Shown: positions 54,451-64,000 of the stretch, piece after piece | How positions within the stretch are numbered: position 1 is the first letter of the stretch | Layout of the letters: each line of letters begins with the position of its first letter | NCBI GenBank assembly: GCA_000771265.1 | Contig: JDUB01000014.1 | Location: forward strand, 27,736 to 91,735 | DNA: 64,000 bases | Reading direction: 5' to 3' | From: Bifidobacterium thermophilum DSM 20210 | GTDB taxonomy: Bacteria > Actinomycetota > Actinomycetes > Actinomycetales > Bifidobacteriaceae | Made by a program: the position numbers and the translations under genes | The notes under the pieces: generated by a model | Databases searched by the model: none | What the model was told of the DNA's origin: nothing | What the model saw: only the letters and a program-made list of their open reading frames with translations

Positions 54451-54786
54451 GCATCCCACTGTACGGCGGTATCTCGGGGCGAAAACGCGTCGCGCGCGGA
54501 ATATCCCGATTGTTCATCTGCGGTACACGCGGCGTTCCCATGAACGTGACGCCGACCGGATACCCTGCAATGGCCGACACGTAGGAGGTGGGTGTGCAAT
54601 GCAGGATTGTCCCTGACGTTTCATGGTCATATCCCGAAACCTGCCGATGGAATATGGATACCCCCCGGTAGGATGAAACCGTCCGTGTTACGCGGAGGTA
54701 AACGCGCAGCACGGCACCCATCGACGTGGTACACCGCGCACGAAACGATGCCGTGGTTTGCGGCACAACCAAGATAAGGAGGAGTG

Positions 54787-56703
54787 ATGGGTCAGGATCA
54801 ATCATCAGTATTTGATCTCGCGGCAGTCGCCGCAGCGTCCAACGGAGGGAACAACGACCCGCTGCTGCCTCCGGCGCGATTCATCGGCGGTCCGCAGAAG
54901 CCGAGCAATATGCCCTACAACAAGTACGTCGCCTACGACAAGCAGGTGCCGTTCGAGTTCCCGGAGCGCACGTGGCCGAACAAGAAGCTGCGCCGCGCCC
55001 CGCGCTGGTGCTCCGTCGATCTGCGTGACGGCAACCAGGCGCTGGTCAACCCGATGGATTCCGAGCGTAAGCTGCGCTTCTGGAATCTGTTGATTTCCAT
55101 GGGCTTCAAGGAGATTGAGGTCGGCTTCCCGAGCGCTTCGGAAACCGATTACGATTTCATCCGCATGCTGATCGAGCGCGAGCTCATTCCTGACGACGTG
55201 ACCATCATCGTGCTCACCCAGGCGCGCGAGCACCTGATTCGCAAGACGTACGAATGCCTGCGCGGCGCCAAGCGCGCGGTCGTGCACTTCTACAATTCCG
55301 TCTCCGTGCTGCAGCGCGAGGTCGTCTTCCGCAAGGACAAGGAAGGCATCAAGAAGCTCGCCACGGACGCCGCCACGCTGTGCAAGCAGCTCGAGGGCGA
55401 AGCCAAGGGCACGGACCTTTACTACGAGTATTCCCCGGAATCCTTCACCGGCACCGAGCCGGATTACGCGGTTGAGGTGTGCAACGCGGTGATTGACGTC
55501 ATCAAGCCGACGCCGGACCATCGCATGATCATCAACCTGCCGGCGACGGTCGAGATGACCACGCCGAACGTGTTCGCGGACGAGGTCGAGTACGTCTCGA
55601 ACAACCTCAAGGACCGCGATTCCATCGTGCTGTCCCTACACCCGCACAACGACGAGGGCATGGGCGTTGCCGCCACCGAGCTGGCCGTGCTCGCCGGCGC
55701 CGACCGCGTGGAAGGCTGCCTGCTGGGCAATGGCGAGCGTACCGGCAATGTGGATCTGGTCACGCTCGGGCTCAACATGCTCACCCAGGGCATCGACCCG
55801 CAGATTGATTACTCCAACGTGCCGGAAATCCGTAAGACCGTTGAATACTGCAACCAGCTGAAGATCTCCGAGCGTCACCCGTACGCGGGCAACTTCGTGT
55901 TCACCGCATTCTCCGGATCTCATCAGGACGCCATCAAGAAAGGCCTGGAAGCTCGTCAGGTGGCGGCTGAGCGTGCTGGTGCCGACCTTGACAAGTTCGT
56001 GTGGCTGGTGCCGTACCTGCCAATTGACCCGAAGGACATTGGCCGCAGCTACGAGGCGATTATCCGCGTCAACTCCCAGTCCGGCAAGGGCGGCATGGCT
56101 TACCTGCTCAAGACGAACCACAATCTTGATCTGCCTAAGCGTTTGCAGATCGAGTTCGAGAAGGTCGTGCAGGCCTACGCGGACGAAACCAAGCGCGAAG
56201 TCAAGGACGAGGACATCTGGCGCCTGTTCAAGGACGAGTACCTGCCGGTTGAGGATTCCGGCGCCACCGCCGCGGGTGCGTTTGTTGGCGACCACGGCGA
56301 CGATACCCTGAAGCAGTGGGGTCGTCTCAAGCTGCTCAACGTATCCGTTTCTTCTGGCGAGGACGGTTCCGACACGGTGATCAAGGTGAAGATGCTCGAC
56401 CGTGGCACCGATCTCGCGAACAGCGGCGATGATCAGATTCGCGAGCTGACTGGTACCGGCAACGGACCGATTGACGCGTTCATCAACGTCATCAGCACGC
56501 TCGGTATCAAGGTGTCCGTCAAGGATTATGTCGAGCATACGATGACCGCAAGCGCCGATGCTATGGCTGCTTCCTATGTGGAGTGCCAGATCAGCGATGA
56601 GGGCGACAACAGCCAGGTCATCTGGGGTGTCGGCATTGATTCCTCGATTATCACGAGCTCGCTCAAGGCGATTATCTCCGCGATTAATCGCTCCGAGCGC
56701 TGA
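54787..56703 (+). CDS. leuA: 2-isopropylmalate synthase
   Basis: First committed enzyme of leucine synthesis, joining acetyl-CoA and 2-oxoisovalerate; 638 residues. ATG 54787 follows AAGGAGG. The barrel has SVDLRDGNQALVNPM, where the metal-binding Asp lies, LHPHNDEGMGVA with the metal-binding histidines, and the GNGERTGNVDL loop. The C-terminal LeuA dimer domain (about 480-630) is the site of leucine feedback. An N-terminal extension of about 55 residues is typical of actinobacterial LeuA. I see no leucine-rich leader peptide upstream. Confidence 0.97.
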   Translation: MGQDQSSVFDLAAVAAASNGGNNDPLLPPARFIGGPQKPSNMPYNKYVAYDKQVPFEFPERTWPNKKLRRAPRWCSVDLRDGNQALVNPMDSERKLRFWNLLISMGFKEIEVGFPSASETDYDFIRMLIERELIPDDVTIIVLTQAREHLIRKTYECLRGAKRAVVHFYNSVSVLQREVVFRKDKEGIKKLATDAATLCKQLEGEAKGTDLYYEYSPESFTGTEPDYAVEVCNAVIDVIKPTPDHRMIINLPATVEMTTPNVFADEVEYVSNNLKDRDSIVLSLHPHNDEGMGVAATELAVLAGADRVEGCLLGNGERTGNVDLVTLGLNMLTQGIDPQIDYSNVPEIRKTVEYCNQLKISERHPYAGNFVFTAFSGSHQDAIKKGLEARQVAAERAGADLDKFVWLVPYLPIDPKDIGRSYEAIIRVNSQSGKGGMAYLLKTNHNLDLPKRLQIEFEKVVQAYADETKREVKDEDIWRLFKDEYLPVEDSGATAAGAFVGDHGDDTLKQWGRLKLLNVSVSSGEDGSDTVIKVKMLDRGTDLANSGDDQIRELTGTGNGPIDAFINVISTLGIKVSVKDYVEHTMTASADAMAASYVECQISDEGDNSQVIWGVGIDSSIITSSLKAIISAINRSER

Positions 56704-56759
56704 GCTTGAGTCCGGCAGCCTGAGCTGATTCGCCGGGACGCGTATCGGCTCGGCAGCTT

Positions 56760-56803
56760 CGGGCCCGGTCACTGTGTTTTACGGTGGCCGGGCCCGTTGT
56801 TAT
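56760..56803 (+). terminator. Terminator after leuA
   Basis: A 16-bp stem (56760-56775 with 56781-56796, two wobble pairs) and a GTTTT loop are followed by TTGTTAT. Confidence 0.82.
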
Positions 56804-56850
56804 CTGGATTGCGGTTGTGTCGTGCCGGACGGTTCTAACCTTCCTTCTTC

Positions 56851-56902
56851 TTATATAAACTGGCTACGCTGAGAAGCCGCTCGGCGTAGCCAGTTTATAT
56901 AA
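56851..56902. repeat. Extended copy of the 42-bp palindromic repeat
   Basis: The 42-bp element at 56856-56897 begins TAAACTGG instead of CAAACTGG, and the change is matched in the other arm (CCAGTTTA). Pairing extends five more bases on each side to give 23-base arms with a single wobble pair and a 6-base loop. It stands between the convergent leuA and penicillin-binding-protein genes and could act as a bidirectional terminator. Confidence 0.9.
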
Positions 56903-56939
56903 AGAGAGACGGTTCTTGTCTCAGCAACGATGGGAGAAG

Positions 56940-59366
56940 TCACTGCCCGGTTGCTGTGCCGTTGCTGCCGGTAGTATTGTCTCCACCAGTACCATCCGTT
57001 CCCGCTCCCGTGCCGCCGGTGCCGGTATTCGAGCCGTCGCCGCCTGTCCCGGCACCGGAACCGCCAGAGGTCGTATTGCCGGTGTTCCCCTCATCGGTGG
57101 AACCGGTCGAAGGCGCGGTGCCCGTAGTCGCCGATGCAGAGGGGGACGGGCTGCTCGAACTGGACGAGCCCGAATAGGAGCGGCGAGTGACGCTGCCGCC
57201 CGTTCCCCATGTCCCGTCCGGTCCGCCGACCTTGCCGTCGTCGGTAGCGGTCGGGAACGCAGTGTCCTCGGTGCCCTTAAGTGCCTGCTTCATGAATTCG
57301 GTGAACAGATGCACTGGATACTCCGAATGCGTGTACCCGTTGAAATCGGGGATTTCCTGCGGATTTCCGTTCGCGTCCGGATACCACATGGCCCAGGTGC
57401 TGATTAATTGCGGCGTATACCCGACGAAGGAGGCCGCGTACGCATCGTTTGCGGTGCCGGTCTTGCCGGCGATGGTGTGTCCGATGGATCGCGCTTCCTT
57501 GCCGGTGCCGTACTGTACGGTGCCTTCCATCGCTTTGATGACCAAAGCGCAGTCGTTCTCCTCGAACACGCGCTCGTCACCGGTTTTCGCGGAGTACAGC
57601 TCCTTGTTGTCGGAGCTGAGGACTTTGGACACGCAATGCAATGTGTGCTTGACCCCGCCGGTGGCGATGGTCGCGTGGGCTTGCGTGAGTTCCTTGACGG
57701 TCACCGAGTTGATACCGAGCACGTTGTACGGCGATGTTTCGTCGATATCGCTCGTAATGCCCGCGGAATGCGCGATTTCCGCGGTTTTCTGCGGTGTGAG
57801 CTTCTCGTTGAGCCGCATGTACGCCGTGTTGACGGAGAAGGCGGTCGCCTTGTACAGGTTCACATAGCCGTAGCTGACGTTGCCGGAGTTGGCCACCGAA
57901 CTGATCAGACCTTTGAAGGTTTGCGGCGAGTTGCCGTTGAACATGGTGTTGAAACTGACACCGGCCTGCGCGGCTCCGAGCAGGGCGAAGGGTTTCATCG
58001 TCGAGCCCGGCTCATAGGTGGCCTGCGTGGCGTTATTGAGTTGGTGGGTCAGATAATCGGTGCCGCCGTAAATCGATTTGATGCTGCCGTCGCGTGGGTC
58101 CGCCGCTATGGCGCCGACCTGCATACCATCCGGCATGCCGGACGCCCGGTTGTCGCCTACGGATTGCATCTCGTTCTGCAAGGTGGGGTCGAAAGTCGTC
58201 ACAATCTTGTATCCGCCGGTTTCCAGTTCATCCTTGGTGAATGCCTTGGAATTGACCAGCTCCTGTTCGACCATGGTCAGTAGGTAGCCTTTATACCCTT
58301 GATAGGTGTTTTCCGTGGTTTGGGCGACGGTTTGCGGCATGGCGGCCTCCGCGGCCTGCGCCGAGGTGATGTAGCCGTCCTCCTTCATGATGCGAATCAC
58401 GCGGTTGAATCGCGAAGTCGCCTGTTTGGGACTGATCGCCGGGTCCCAAGTGCTCGGCGCGGGGATGATGCCGGCAAGCATCGCGGCTTCGGACACGGTC
58501 AGATCTTTCGCATCCTTGTTGAAGTATGTTTTCGCTGCGGCTTGGATGCCATACGCGCCGCGTCCGAGGTAAATCGTGTTCATATAATTGCACAGCACGG
58601 TGTCCTTGGACTGGGTCTGTGCGATTTTGATGGCGAGGATCGCCTCGCGCAGCTTGCCTTTGTATGTGGTCGTTTCGCCCAGATAATACCGTTCCGCGTA
58701 CTGTTGGGTGATGGTCGACCCGCCCTGCCGCGACCCGGTGCGCAGATTGGTGATCAGAGCTCGGGTGATGCCGCGCAAATCAATGCCTTTGTCTTGATAG
58801 AAGGTGCGGTTCTCCGAGGCGACGATGGCTTGCCCAACGTATTTCGGCAACGTCGAGCAGTCGATGATTTCGCGGTTCTGAGCGGCGTAGCTGCCGATTG
58901 GCGTGGTGCCGTCGGAATAGTAGACGGTGGTTTTCGCGGCCATGGCGACTTTTTCGGGCTGCGGGATTTCTGTGGTCACATACAAGTACGCGAATGCGCC
59001 CACAGCGACCGCGATGAATGTGAGGATTAATCCGAGCGACCATTTGAGAATCAGATGACGGCCTTTGACGCGTGTTTTCGGGCCTTTGCCCTCGGCGCGG
59101 TGGGTTCCCGGCCCGCTGTGACGTGTTGCCGCGACTCGGCGCGATGATGCAGAGGATGAGGAACGGCTGTTGCGCTGGCTGTGCGAGCCGTGTGCGCGAT
59201 GGGAGCCGTGTTGGGAGGCGCGTGTACCGCTTGAGCTGTGTGATGCCGAGTTTGAAGCCCGTTGTGAGCTGTTGGAATCGTATGCGTCGCTCCCGGCGCT
59301 GCGCGTGGATGATGCGCTGCGCGCGCTGCGTGGGCGTGATGAAGCACTACGTTTCTGTGAAGCCAT
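56940..59366 (-). CDS. Bifunctional penicillin-binding protein (class A)
   Basis: Peptidoglycan glycosyltransferase/transpeptidase of 808 residues. A basic Ser/Arg/His-rich cytosolic tail of about 100 residues precedes one membrane helix (about 109-131). The glycosyltransferase domain has the catalytic Glu in ASENRTFYQ and the GGSTITQQ motif. The transpeptidase has SxxK as STMK, SxN as SVN and KTG as KTGTA. The last about 100 residues are Gly/Ser/Thr-rich, as often seen in actinobacterial PonA-type enzymes. No PASTA domain is visible. The ribosome site before ATG 59366 is weak. Confidence 0.95.
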   Translation of the reverse strand: MASQKRSASSRPRSARSASSTRSAGSDAYDSNSSQRASNSASHSSSGTRASQHGSHRAHGSHSQRNSRSSSSASSRRVAATRHSGPGTHRAEGKGPKTRVKGRHLILKWSLGLILTFIAVAVGAFAYLYVTTEIPQPEKVAMAAKTTVYYSDGTTPIGSYAAQNREIIDCSTLPKYVGQAIVASENRTFYQDKGIDLRGITRALITNLRTGSRQGGSTITQQYAERYYLGETTTYKGKLREAILAIKIAQTQSKDTVLCNYMNTIYLGRGAYGIQAAAKTYFNKDAKDLTVSEAAMLAGIIPAPSTWDPAISPKQATSRFNRVIRIMKEDGYITSAQAAEAAMPQTVAQTTENTYQGYKGYLLTMVEQELVNSKAFTKDELETGGYKIVTTFDPTLQNEMQSVGDNRASGMPDGMQVGAIAADPRDGSIKSIYGGTDYLTHQLNNATQATYEPGSTMKPFALLGAAQAGVSFNTMFNGNSPQTFKGLISSVANSGNVSYGYVNLYKATAFSVNTAYMRLNEKLTPQKTAEIAHSAGITSDIDETSPYNVLGINSVTVKELTQAHATIATGGVKHTLHCVSKVLSSDNKELYSAKTGDERVFEENDCALVIKAMEGTVQYGTGKEARSIGHTIAGKTGTANDAYAASFVGYTPQLISTWAMWYPDANGNPQEIPDFNGYTHSEYPVHLFTEFMKQALKGTEDTAFPTATDDGKVGGPDGTWGTGGSVTRRSYSGSSSSSSPSPSASATTGTAPSTGSTDEGNTGNTTSGGSGAGTGGDGSNTGTGGTGAGTDGTGGDNTTGSNGTATGQ

Positions 59367-59762
59367 GGTTGCAACCGTAGCCGGAGCACCTGAAAAACCG
59401 CTCCTTGTGACCGGAACTCTTACAAACTTGAGACTCGCCGGCGATGTTTGCCGGTTGGGGAAGAGCGTGTATCGCTTGCATTGGTGTCTTGCCGACGATT
59501 ATTGGTTCAGGCCGGGGCGCGGACGGATGAACCGAGACGGAACCAAAGCTGTGTGCAAGCCGCCGCTACCCGCGCCCGCGTCCATGCCGCCTAGGCCTTC
59601 TAAAAACCATCAATGAGCACAGATTTGTCTGTACAAGGCAGGCAGGTGGAGCATGTCCACCCCGATTGGCGATGTTTCTTCCTCATTTCGTGTGTGCTTC
59701 TCCAAACGAAACGGTATGCTTGAAGTTTGGAATAACGCAACGCTTAGTTAAGAGGAGTCCAA
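59367..59762. other. Shared upstream region of the PBP and ino1 genes
   Basis: A 396-bp divergent region. Open frames here have no ribosome sites. It holds small hairpins, such as GGTGGA/TCCACC at 59645-59661 and ACAGA/TCTGT near 59620. The palindrome CTTAGTTAAG lies just before the ino1 ribosome site. Confidence 0.5.
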
Positions 59763-60908
59763 ATGAGCATTCGCGTGGCAATCGCTGGCGTGGGCAACTG
59801 CGCCTCGTCTCTCGTTCAAGGCGTCGAATATTACAAGGATGCCAAGGACGATGAGAAGATCCCCGGCATCATGCACAATGTGTTCGGTGGCTATCGCATC
59901 AAGGACATCGAGTTTGTCGCGGCGTTCGACGTTGATGCTGCCAAAGTCGGCAAAGACCTCAACGAGGCAATCTTCGCCAGCATGAACAACACGTACCAGT
60001 TCTGCAAGGACATGCCGGTCTCCGGTGTCACCGTGCAGCGCGGCCCGACCGGTGACGGCCTCGGCGAGTACTACCGTCAGGTCATCACCGAATCCGACGC
60101 CGAGCCGGTGGACGTTGCCCAGGTGCTGCGCGACACCAAGGCCGACATCCTCATCAGCTACCTGCCGGTCGGTTCCGAGCAGGCTGACAAGGCTTACGCC
60201 CAAGCCGCCATCGATGCCGGCTGCGCGTTCGTGAACTGCCTGCCAGTGTTCATCGCCTCCGACCCGGAGTGGGCTGACAAGTTCCGCAAGGCCGGTCTGC
60301 CGATCGTCGGCGACGATATCAAGAGCCAGGTTGGCGCGACCATTACGCACCGTGTGCTCGCCCGCCTGTTCGAGGACCGTGGCGTGCGCCTCGACCGCAC
60401 GTACCAGCTCAATGTCGGCGGCGACATGGACTTCATGAACATGCTTGAGCGCAAGCGTCTGGAATCCAAGAAGATTTCCAAGACCCGCGCCGTCACCTCC
60501 ATCGTTCCTCACGAGATGGATCCGCACAACGTGCACATCGGCCCGTCCGACTATGTCGCGTGGCTTGAGGACCGCAAGTTCGCGTTCGTGCGCCTTGAGG
60601 GCACCACCTTCGGCGATGTTCCGCTGAATCTCGAGTACAAGCTCGAGGTGTGGGATTCCCCGAACTCCGCTGGTGTGGTCATCGACGCGCTGCGCGCCGC
60701 CAAGATCGCGCTTGACCGCCATCTGGCCGGCCCGGTGCTGTCCGCTTCCGCGTACTTCATGAAGTCCCCGGCCGTTCAGCACGAGGACGGCGAGGCGAAG
60801 GCCCTCGTCGAGAAGTTCATCACCGGCGAATCCGAGGCCAATGAGGCCCAGCTTGACGCCGATGTCGCGGCTGCGAAGGCCGCTGGCAAGGACGTGTGGC
60901 ACGCCTGA
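59763..60908 (+). CDS. ino1: Inositol-1-phosphate synthase
   Basis: NAD-dependent enzyme that converts glucose 6-phosphate to inositol 1-phosphate, the precursor of phosphatidylinositol lipids and, in many actinobacteria, mycothiol; 381 residues. ATG 59763 follows AAGAGGAG. The Rossmann motif is [16 protein letters not shown], with later family motifs [24 protein letters not shown] and [10 protein letters not shown]. The length fits the short actinobacterial Ino1 type. Confidence 0.95.
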   Translation: MSIRVAIAGVGNCASSLVQGVEYYKDAKDDEKIPGIMHNVFGGYRIKDIEFVAAFDVDAAKVGKDLNEAIFASMNNTYQFCKDMPVSGVTVQRGPTGDGLGEYYRQVITESDAEPVDVAQVLRDTKADILISYLPVGSEQADKAYAQAAIDAGCAFVNCLPVFIASDPEWADKFRKAGLPIVGDDIKSQVGATITHRVLARLFEDRGVRLDRTYQLNVGGDMDFMNMLERKRLESKKISKTRAVTSIVPHEMDPHNVHIGPSDYVAWLEDRKFAFVRLEGTTFGDVPLNLEYKLEVWDSPNSAGVVIDALRAAKIALDRHLAGPVLSASAYFMKSPAVQHEDGEAKALVEKFITGESEANEAQLDADVAAAKAAGKDVWHA

Positions 60909-61295
60909 TTGGGTGCGTTGCGTGTCTGGCGACAGATGATTGTTGATATTTGCCGCCAGATACCGTGATTACCCGTTATTGATAACCGTCTGCCGACGCT
61001 GAGAGATTTCTCGGCACAGCAGACGGTTTTTCGTTGCTGCGGTAGTGTGGCTGGGGTTCGGTATCTGTCTGCGGTGTGACTGCTGTGTTGCATGGCGACG
61101 CGATTGGGGCGGTTTTCCGGCGTGCGCGGCCGATAGTTGCCGGTGATGCGACTGGTCAGTCGCACCGGGATGAGATACGTTTCACGCCAAGGCCTACCGT
61201 GGCACAGTACGCGAACGCCGACATGGAATCAGCAATCCCATGCCGGCGTTTCGGCTGTTTCGGTGCAATCCGGTGCGATGGCCACCCGTCCCGGC
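60909..61295. other. Intergenic region between ino1 and glf
   Basis: Convergent gene gap of 387 bp without a gene. It holds the ino1 terminator at 60985-61032 and an inverted repeat near 61213-61250 that pairs over 13 bp with one wobble in minus-strand RNA, suitable as the 3' hairpin of glf. Confidence 0.6.
60985..61032 (+). terminator. Terminator after ino1
   Basis: Outer arms ACCGTCTGC and GCAGACGGT, an inner GAGA/TCTC pair, then a run of T. The inner TCTGCCGACG word resembles the arm of the 36-bp repeat family. Confidence 0.85.
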
Positions 61296-62453
61296 TCAGC
61301 CGAGCAGCGGTGCCACCTGTTCCTCGTAGGCGGTGAGCGCGGTGTCGATCACGTTGTGCATGTCGTAGTACTTGTACGTACCCAGACGGCCGCCGAACAC
61401 GACCTTCGGCTCCTGCGCGGCCTTGGCGGCATACTGCTCGTACAGCGCCTTGTCTTCCGCGGTGTTGACCGGGTAGTACGGCTCATCCTCGCGGGTGGCG
61501 AAGCGGCTGTACTCCTCCCAAACCACCGTCTTGTCGGGGTTCTGGGAATCCTTGCGTTCGGGGTTGAAGTTCTTGAACTCGATGGCGCGGGTGTACGGCA
61601 CGTCGGAATCCGCGAAGTTCATGACCGGGCAGCCGAAATGGTCGCCCTCATCGTAACGGACCTCCTTGAAGTCGACGGTACGCCATTTGAGATCGCCAAG
61701 CTCGTAATCGAAGTACCGGTCGACCGGGCCGGTGTAGACGACCGGCACCTTGCCGACGAGCGCCTTCTTGTTCAGCGGCTGGGATTCGTCGAAGAAATCG
61801 GTGTTCAGGGTCACGTGGATACGCGGATCGTCAATCATGCGCTCCATCCACGCCGTGTAACCGTCCTTGGGCAGGCCCTCCCAAGTGTCGCGGAAGTAGC
61901 GGTTGTCATAGTTGAAACGCACGGGCAGACGCTTGATGATGCCTGCCGGCAGTTCGCTCGGATCGGTCTGCCACTGCTTGGCCGTGTAGTTCTTGATGAA
62001 CGCCTCGTACAACGGTCGGCCGATGAGCGAGATGCCCTTGTCGTTGAGGTTGGCCGGGTCGGTGCCGGCGAGTTCGCCCGCCTGCTCGGCGATCAGCGCC
62101 TTGGCTTCGGCCGGCGTGTAGTGCGCGTGGAAGAACTGGTTGATGGTGCCGAGGTTGATCGGCAGCGGGAACACCTCGCCATTATGCGTGGTGTACACGC
62201 GGTGGACGTAGTTGGTGAACTCGGTGAAACGGTTCACGTATTCCCAGACGCGCGGGTTGGAGGTGTGGAACAGGTGGGCGCCGTACTTGTGGATTTCGGC
62301 GCCCGTTTCCTTGTCCATGTATGAATATGCGTTGCCGCCGATGTGATCGCGCACGTCGATGATTTCCACCTTCGCGCCGTGCTTCTCGACCGCCTGCTGC
62401 GCCACGGTCAGGCCGAACAAACCTGCACCGACGATTACCAGATCCGCGTCCAT
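61296..62453 (-). CDS. glf: UDP-galactopyranose mutase
   Basis: Flavoenzyme that converts UDP-galactopyranose to UDP-galactofuranose for cell-surface glycans; 385 residues. FAD-binding starts at once with LVIVGAGLFGLTVAQ; HIGGNAYSYMD, HKYGAHLFHT and the C-terminal GRLGTYKYYDM motif, which holds the Arg that binds substrate phosphates, confirm the family. ATG 62453 has AAAGG upstream. No other galactofuranan genes are adjacent. Confidence 0.96.
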   Translation of the reverse strand: MDADLVIVGAGLFGLTVAQQAVEKHGAKVEIIDVRDHIGGNAYSYMDKETGAEIHKYGAHLFHTSNPRVWEYVNRFTEFTNYVHRVYTTHNGEVFPLPINLGTINQFFHAHYTPAEAKALIAEQAGELAGTDPANLNDKGISLIGRPLYEAFIKNYTAKQWQTDPSELPAGIIKRLPVRFNYDNRYFRDTWEGLPKDGYTAWMERMIDDPRIHVTLNTDFFDESQPLNKKALVGKVPVVYTGPVDRYFDYELGDLKWRTVDFKEVRYDEGDHFGCPVMNFADSDVPYTRAIEFKNFNPERKDSQNPDKTVVWEEYSRFATREDEPYYPVNTAEDKALYEQYAAKAAQEPKVVFGGRLGTYKYYDMHNVIDTALTAYEEQVAPLLG

Positions 62454-62696
62454 ATTTACCTTTCTGTTCTTCGCAACCGCTGCCAGCGCCCAGATGACGC
62501 CATGTGCGGCTTCCCGTCCCCACGCGGGAACCATTGGGATTCAGTCTAGTCCCACGTATCCCTATCACCGGATTCTCGCGGAACGGGTTTGCGAGGTTTT
62601 CACCGAATCCGGATTCAAATGCCGGATACAGGAAAGCCCGGCGGCGGCACGGACTGAGATGCCGTGCCGCCGCCGGGCTGTGTGCTAGGCAGTCGT

Positions 62697-63428
62697 TCAG
62701 GCGAAAATCGTCTTGAACAGGAACGCGCCCAGAATCGCGCCCAGAATCGGCGCAACCACCGGAATCCAGGCTTCACCCCAACGGGAGCCGCCCTTGTGCG
62801 GAATCGGCAGCAGCTGATGCAGCAGACGCGGCATCAGATCGCGGGCCGGGTTGAGGCCAGGTCCGGTCGGGCCGCCCATCGAAGTGACCAGGCCCCACAC
62901 GATGAAACCGACCACGATGGATGCGGCCGCCGGATCTTTCTGACCCCACGGCATGGACAGGCAGCACAGCGCGCCGATCACCAGCATGAAGGTACCGAAG
63001 AACTCGTTGAGGAAGTAGTTCACGCGGTCGTTTTCGGCGTCGGTGGTGCAGAAGGTGCCGAGGATCGCTTCGGCGTCTTCGGTGTCGCGGTAATGCGGGT
63101 AGTAGGTGACGTAGACGATGAGCTGGCCGACGATGGCGCCAAGCAGCTGGGCGATGATGTACGGCAGCACCTCGTTCCATGGGAACAAGCCGTTGACGGC
63201 CTGGGCGAGGGTCATGGCCGGGTTGATGTGGGCGCCGGAGACAGCGCCGAACATGAGCACCGGGAACATCACGCCGAAGCCGTAGCCCATGGCGATGTTC
63301 AGCCAGCCGGCATGATGGCCTTTGGTGTTCTTGAGTTCGACGTTGGCAACGGAGCCGTTGCCGAACACCATAAGGATGGCGGTGCCGACGAATTCGGCAG
63401 CCAGTTTGACGAAAAGTGAGTAAGTCAC
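62697..63428 (-). CDS. Aquaporin/glycerol facilitator (MIP family)
   Basis: Membrane channel of 243 residues with six helices and two half-helices carrying HINPAMT and GLNPARD. The Asp after the second NPA-R favours the glyceroporin group, but the sequence is short of the usual GlpF length, so water or small solutes are also possible. The start is GTG 63428 with a weak GAGAGAAG site; upstream ATG codons in the same frame lack support. Confidence 0.9.
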   Translation of the reverse strand: MTYSLFVKLAAEFVGTAILMVFGNGSVANVELKNTKGHHAGWLNIAMGYGFGVMFPVLMFGAVSGAHINPAMTLAQAVNGLFPWNEVLPYIIAQLLGAIVGQLIVYVTYYPHYRDTEDAEAILGTFCTTDAENDRVNYFLNEFFGTFMLVIGALCCLSMPWGQKDPAAASIVVGFIVWGLVTSMGGPTGPGLNPARDLMPRLLHQLLPIPHKGGSRWGEAWIPVVAPILGAILGAFLFKTIFA

Positions 63429-63790
63429 TGCTCTGCTTCTCTCTCGTTTTTGTGTGTTGTGTTCTCTGGTTTTGCGCTTGCGCGACGAAACAAATGGATT
63501 CGCGTGCCAGGGCGCCTGTGCCTCCATTGGCCGCACGGCCCTCAACGCGTGGAGCCGGTGGTCATCGCGCTGCCGGCTTCGGGCATGATTGGCCCGTGGC
63601 AGGGTTCGCGGATGGATGCGCCGGACGTCGGCGCGAGTGCCAGTGTAGCGGGAACCATGGTCTTGGCTGCCTGATGCGAGGTTTTTCGCAGACCGGTCAG
63701 AAAACGACACGCCGGAGCGGCGCATGGGTTGCGTTCGAATCAGAGACGAGTATAGTAATCATTCGGTTCGAGAAATCGACTAACCAACTT
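63429..63790. other. Intergenic region with the tRNA-Lys promoter
   Basis: No gene is seen. A promoter for tRNA-Lys is visible: TTGCGT at 63729-63734 and TATAGT at 63751-63756, with 16 bp between them. Confidence 0.65.
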
Positions 63791-63864
63791 GCCCCTTTAG
63801 CTCAGTTGGTTAGAGCAGCTGACTCTTAATCAGCGTGTCCGGGGTTCGAATCCCCGAGGGGGCA
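63791..63864 (+). tRNA. tRNA-Lys (anticodon CTT)
   Basis: 74-base cloverleaf: acceptor GCCCCTT/AGGGGGC with one wobble, D-loop GCTCAGTTGGTTAGAGC, anticodon stem GCTGA/TCAGC with loop CTCTTAA (anticodon CTT), T-loop TTCGAAT and discriminator A. CCA is not encoded. Confidence 0.97.
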
Positions 63865-63870
63865 CTTTCA

Positions 63871-63897
63871 ACCGCAGCTTCGGCTGCGGTTTTTTTG
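63871..63897 (+). terminator. Terminator of tRNA-Lys
   Basis: ACCGCAGC and GCTGCGGT arms with a TTCG loop, followed by a run of seven T residues. Confidence 0.93.
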
Positions 63898-63948
63898 TTT
63901 CTCGCTCCAGATTCCATGTGATGCTGGCGTGCATGGTAGGCTGATGCC

Positions 63949-64000
63949 ATGATGCTTGCAGATTGTGGCCAGGATTTTGGGGCTATAGGAACTAAACGTG
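63949..64000 (+). CDS. Possible start of a gene running off the window
   Basis: An ATG-ATG pair opens a frame (MMLADCGQDFGAIGTK) that is still open at the window end. There is no strong ribosome site, and the visible part is too short to identify. Confidence 0.2.
   Translation, partial: MMLADCGQDFGAIGTKR

Noticed and set aside
54590..54780. Leucine attenuator leader before leuA
   Set aside because: No short ORF with a run of leucine codons and no terminator/antiterminator pair was found.

Overview
The window is high-GC actinobacterial DNA that reads as a Bifidobacterium chromosome. Supporting signs are the dnaK-grpE-dnaJ-hspR heat-shock order with a MerR-type HspR, a DnaJ without zinc fingers, a KUP potassium carrier with a low-complexity tail, actinobacterial inositol-1-phosphate synthase and LeuA, a Pmt-type mannosyltransferase, and strong AAGGAGG ribosome sites with ATG or GTG starts. 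The species cannot be fixed from the sequence alone.

Layout. 1-4.5 kb: the 3' part of the heat-shock operon, closed by a clear terminator. 4.5-6.7 kb: HAD phosphatase and MgtC-like membrane protein. 7.0-8.9 kb: an AT-rich island with a frameshifted helix-turn-helix gene and a GIY-YIG nuclease gene, bounded by 50-bp direct repeats, one of which runs into the 3' end of tRNA-Ala(CGC). 9-16.7 kb: DedA protein, then a GGDEF/EAL membrane protein with both catalytic sites degenerate, a membrane-anchored GH18 chitinase-like protein and, divergently, a cellulose-synthase-like glycosyltransferase; these last three look like one surface-polysaccharide module. 17-23.4 kb: mannosyltransferase, rsmI, an AbiEi-like/leucine-rich-variant gene pair, metG. 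23.5-26.9 kb: a sirtuin-macrodomain pair (candidate ADP-ribosylation switch) and an HxlR regulator/NAD(P)-binding protein pair with a visible operator. 27-41.9 kb: pepC, TatD-type nuclease, kup, glutamine amidotransferase, HD phosphohydrolase, an FtsX-type permease with a pseudo-ABC ATPase, polytopic membrane proteins, tRNA-Ser(GGA). 41.9-49.8 kb: a complete Wadjet-type (JetABCD) plasmid-defence operon on the minus strand, whose last gene overlaps a thiol peroxidase gene. 50-64 kb: cation diffusion facilitator, Hsp20, two small ORFs, metallophosphoesterase, leuA, a bifunctional penicillin-binding protein, ino1, glf, an aquaglyceroporin and tRNA-Lys(CTT).

The most striking structure not explained by genes is intergenic. 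Three unrelated families of short imperfect palindromes occur, each of fixed length (42, 41 and 36 bp) with conserved arms and variable centres. They often lie in clusters, and neighbouring copies commonly start 50-52 bp apart whichever family they belong to. Several 42-bp copies show compensatory changes between the two arms. Together with the degenerate GGDEF/EAL-GH18-GT2 module, the minimal sirtuin-macrodomain pair and the Wadjet-peroxidase coupling, these are the points most worth following up.
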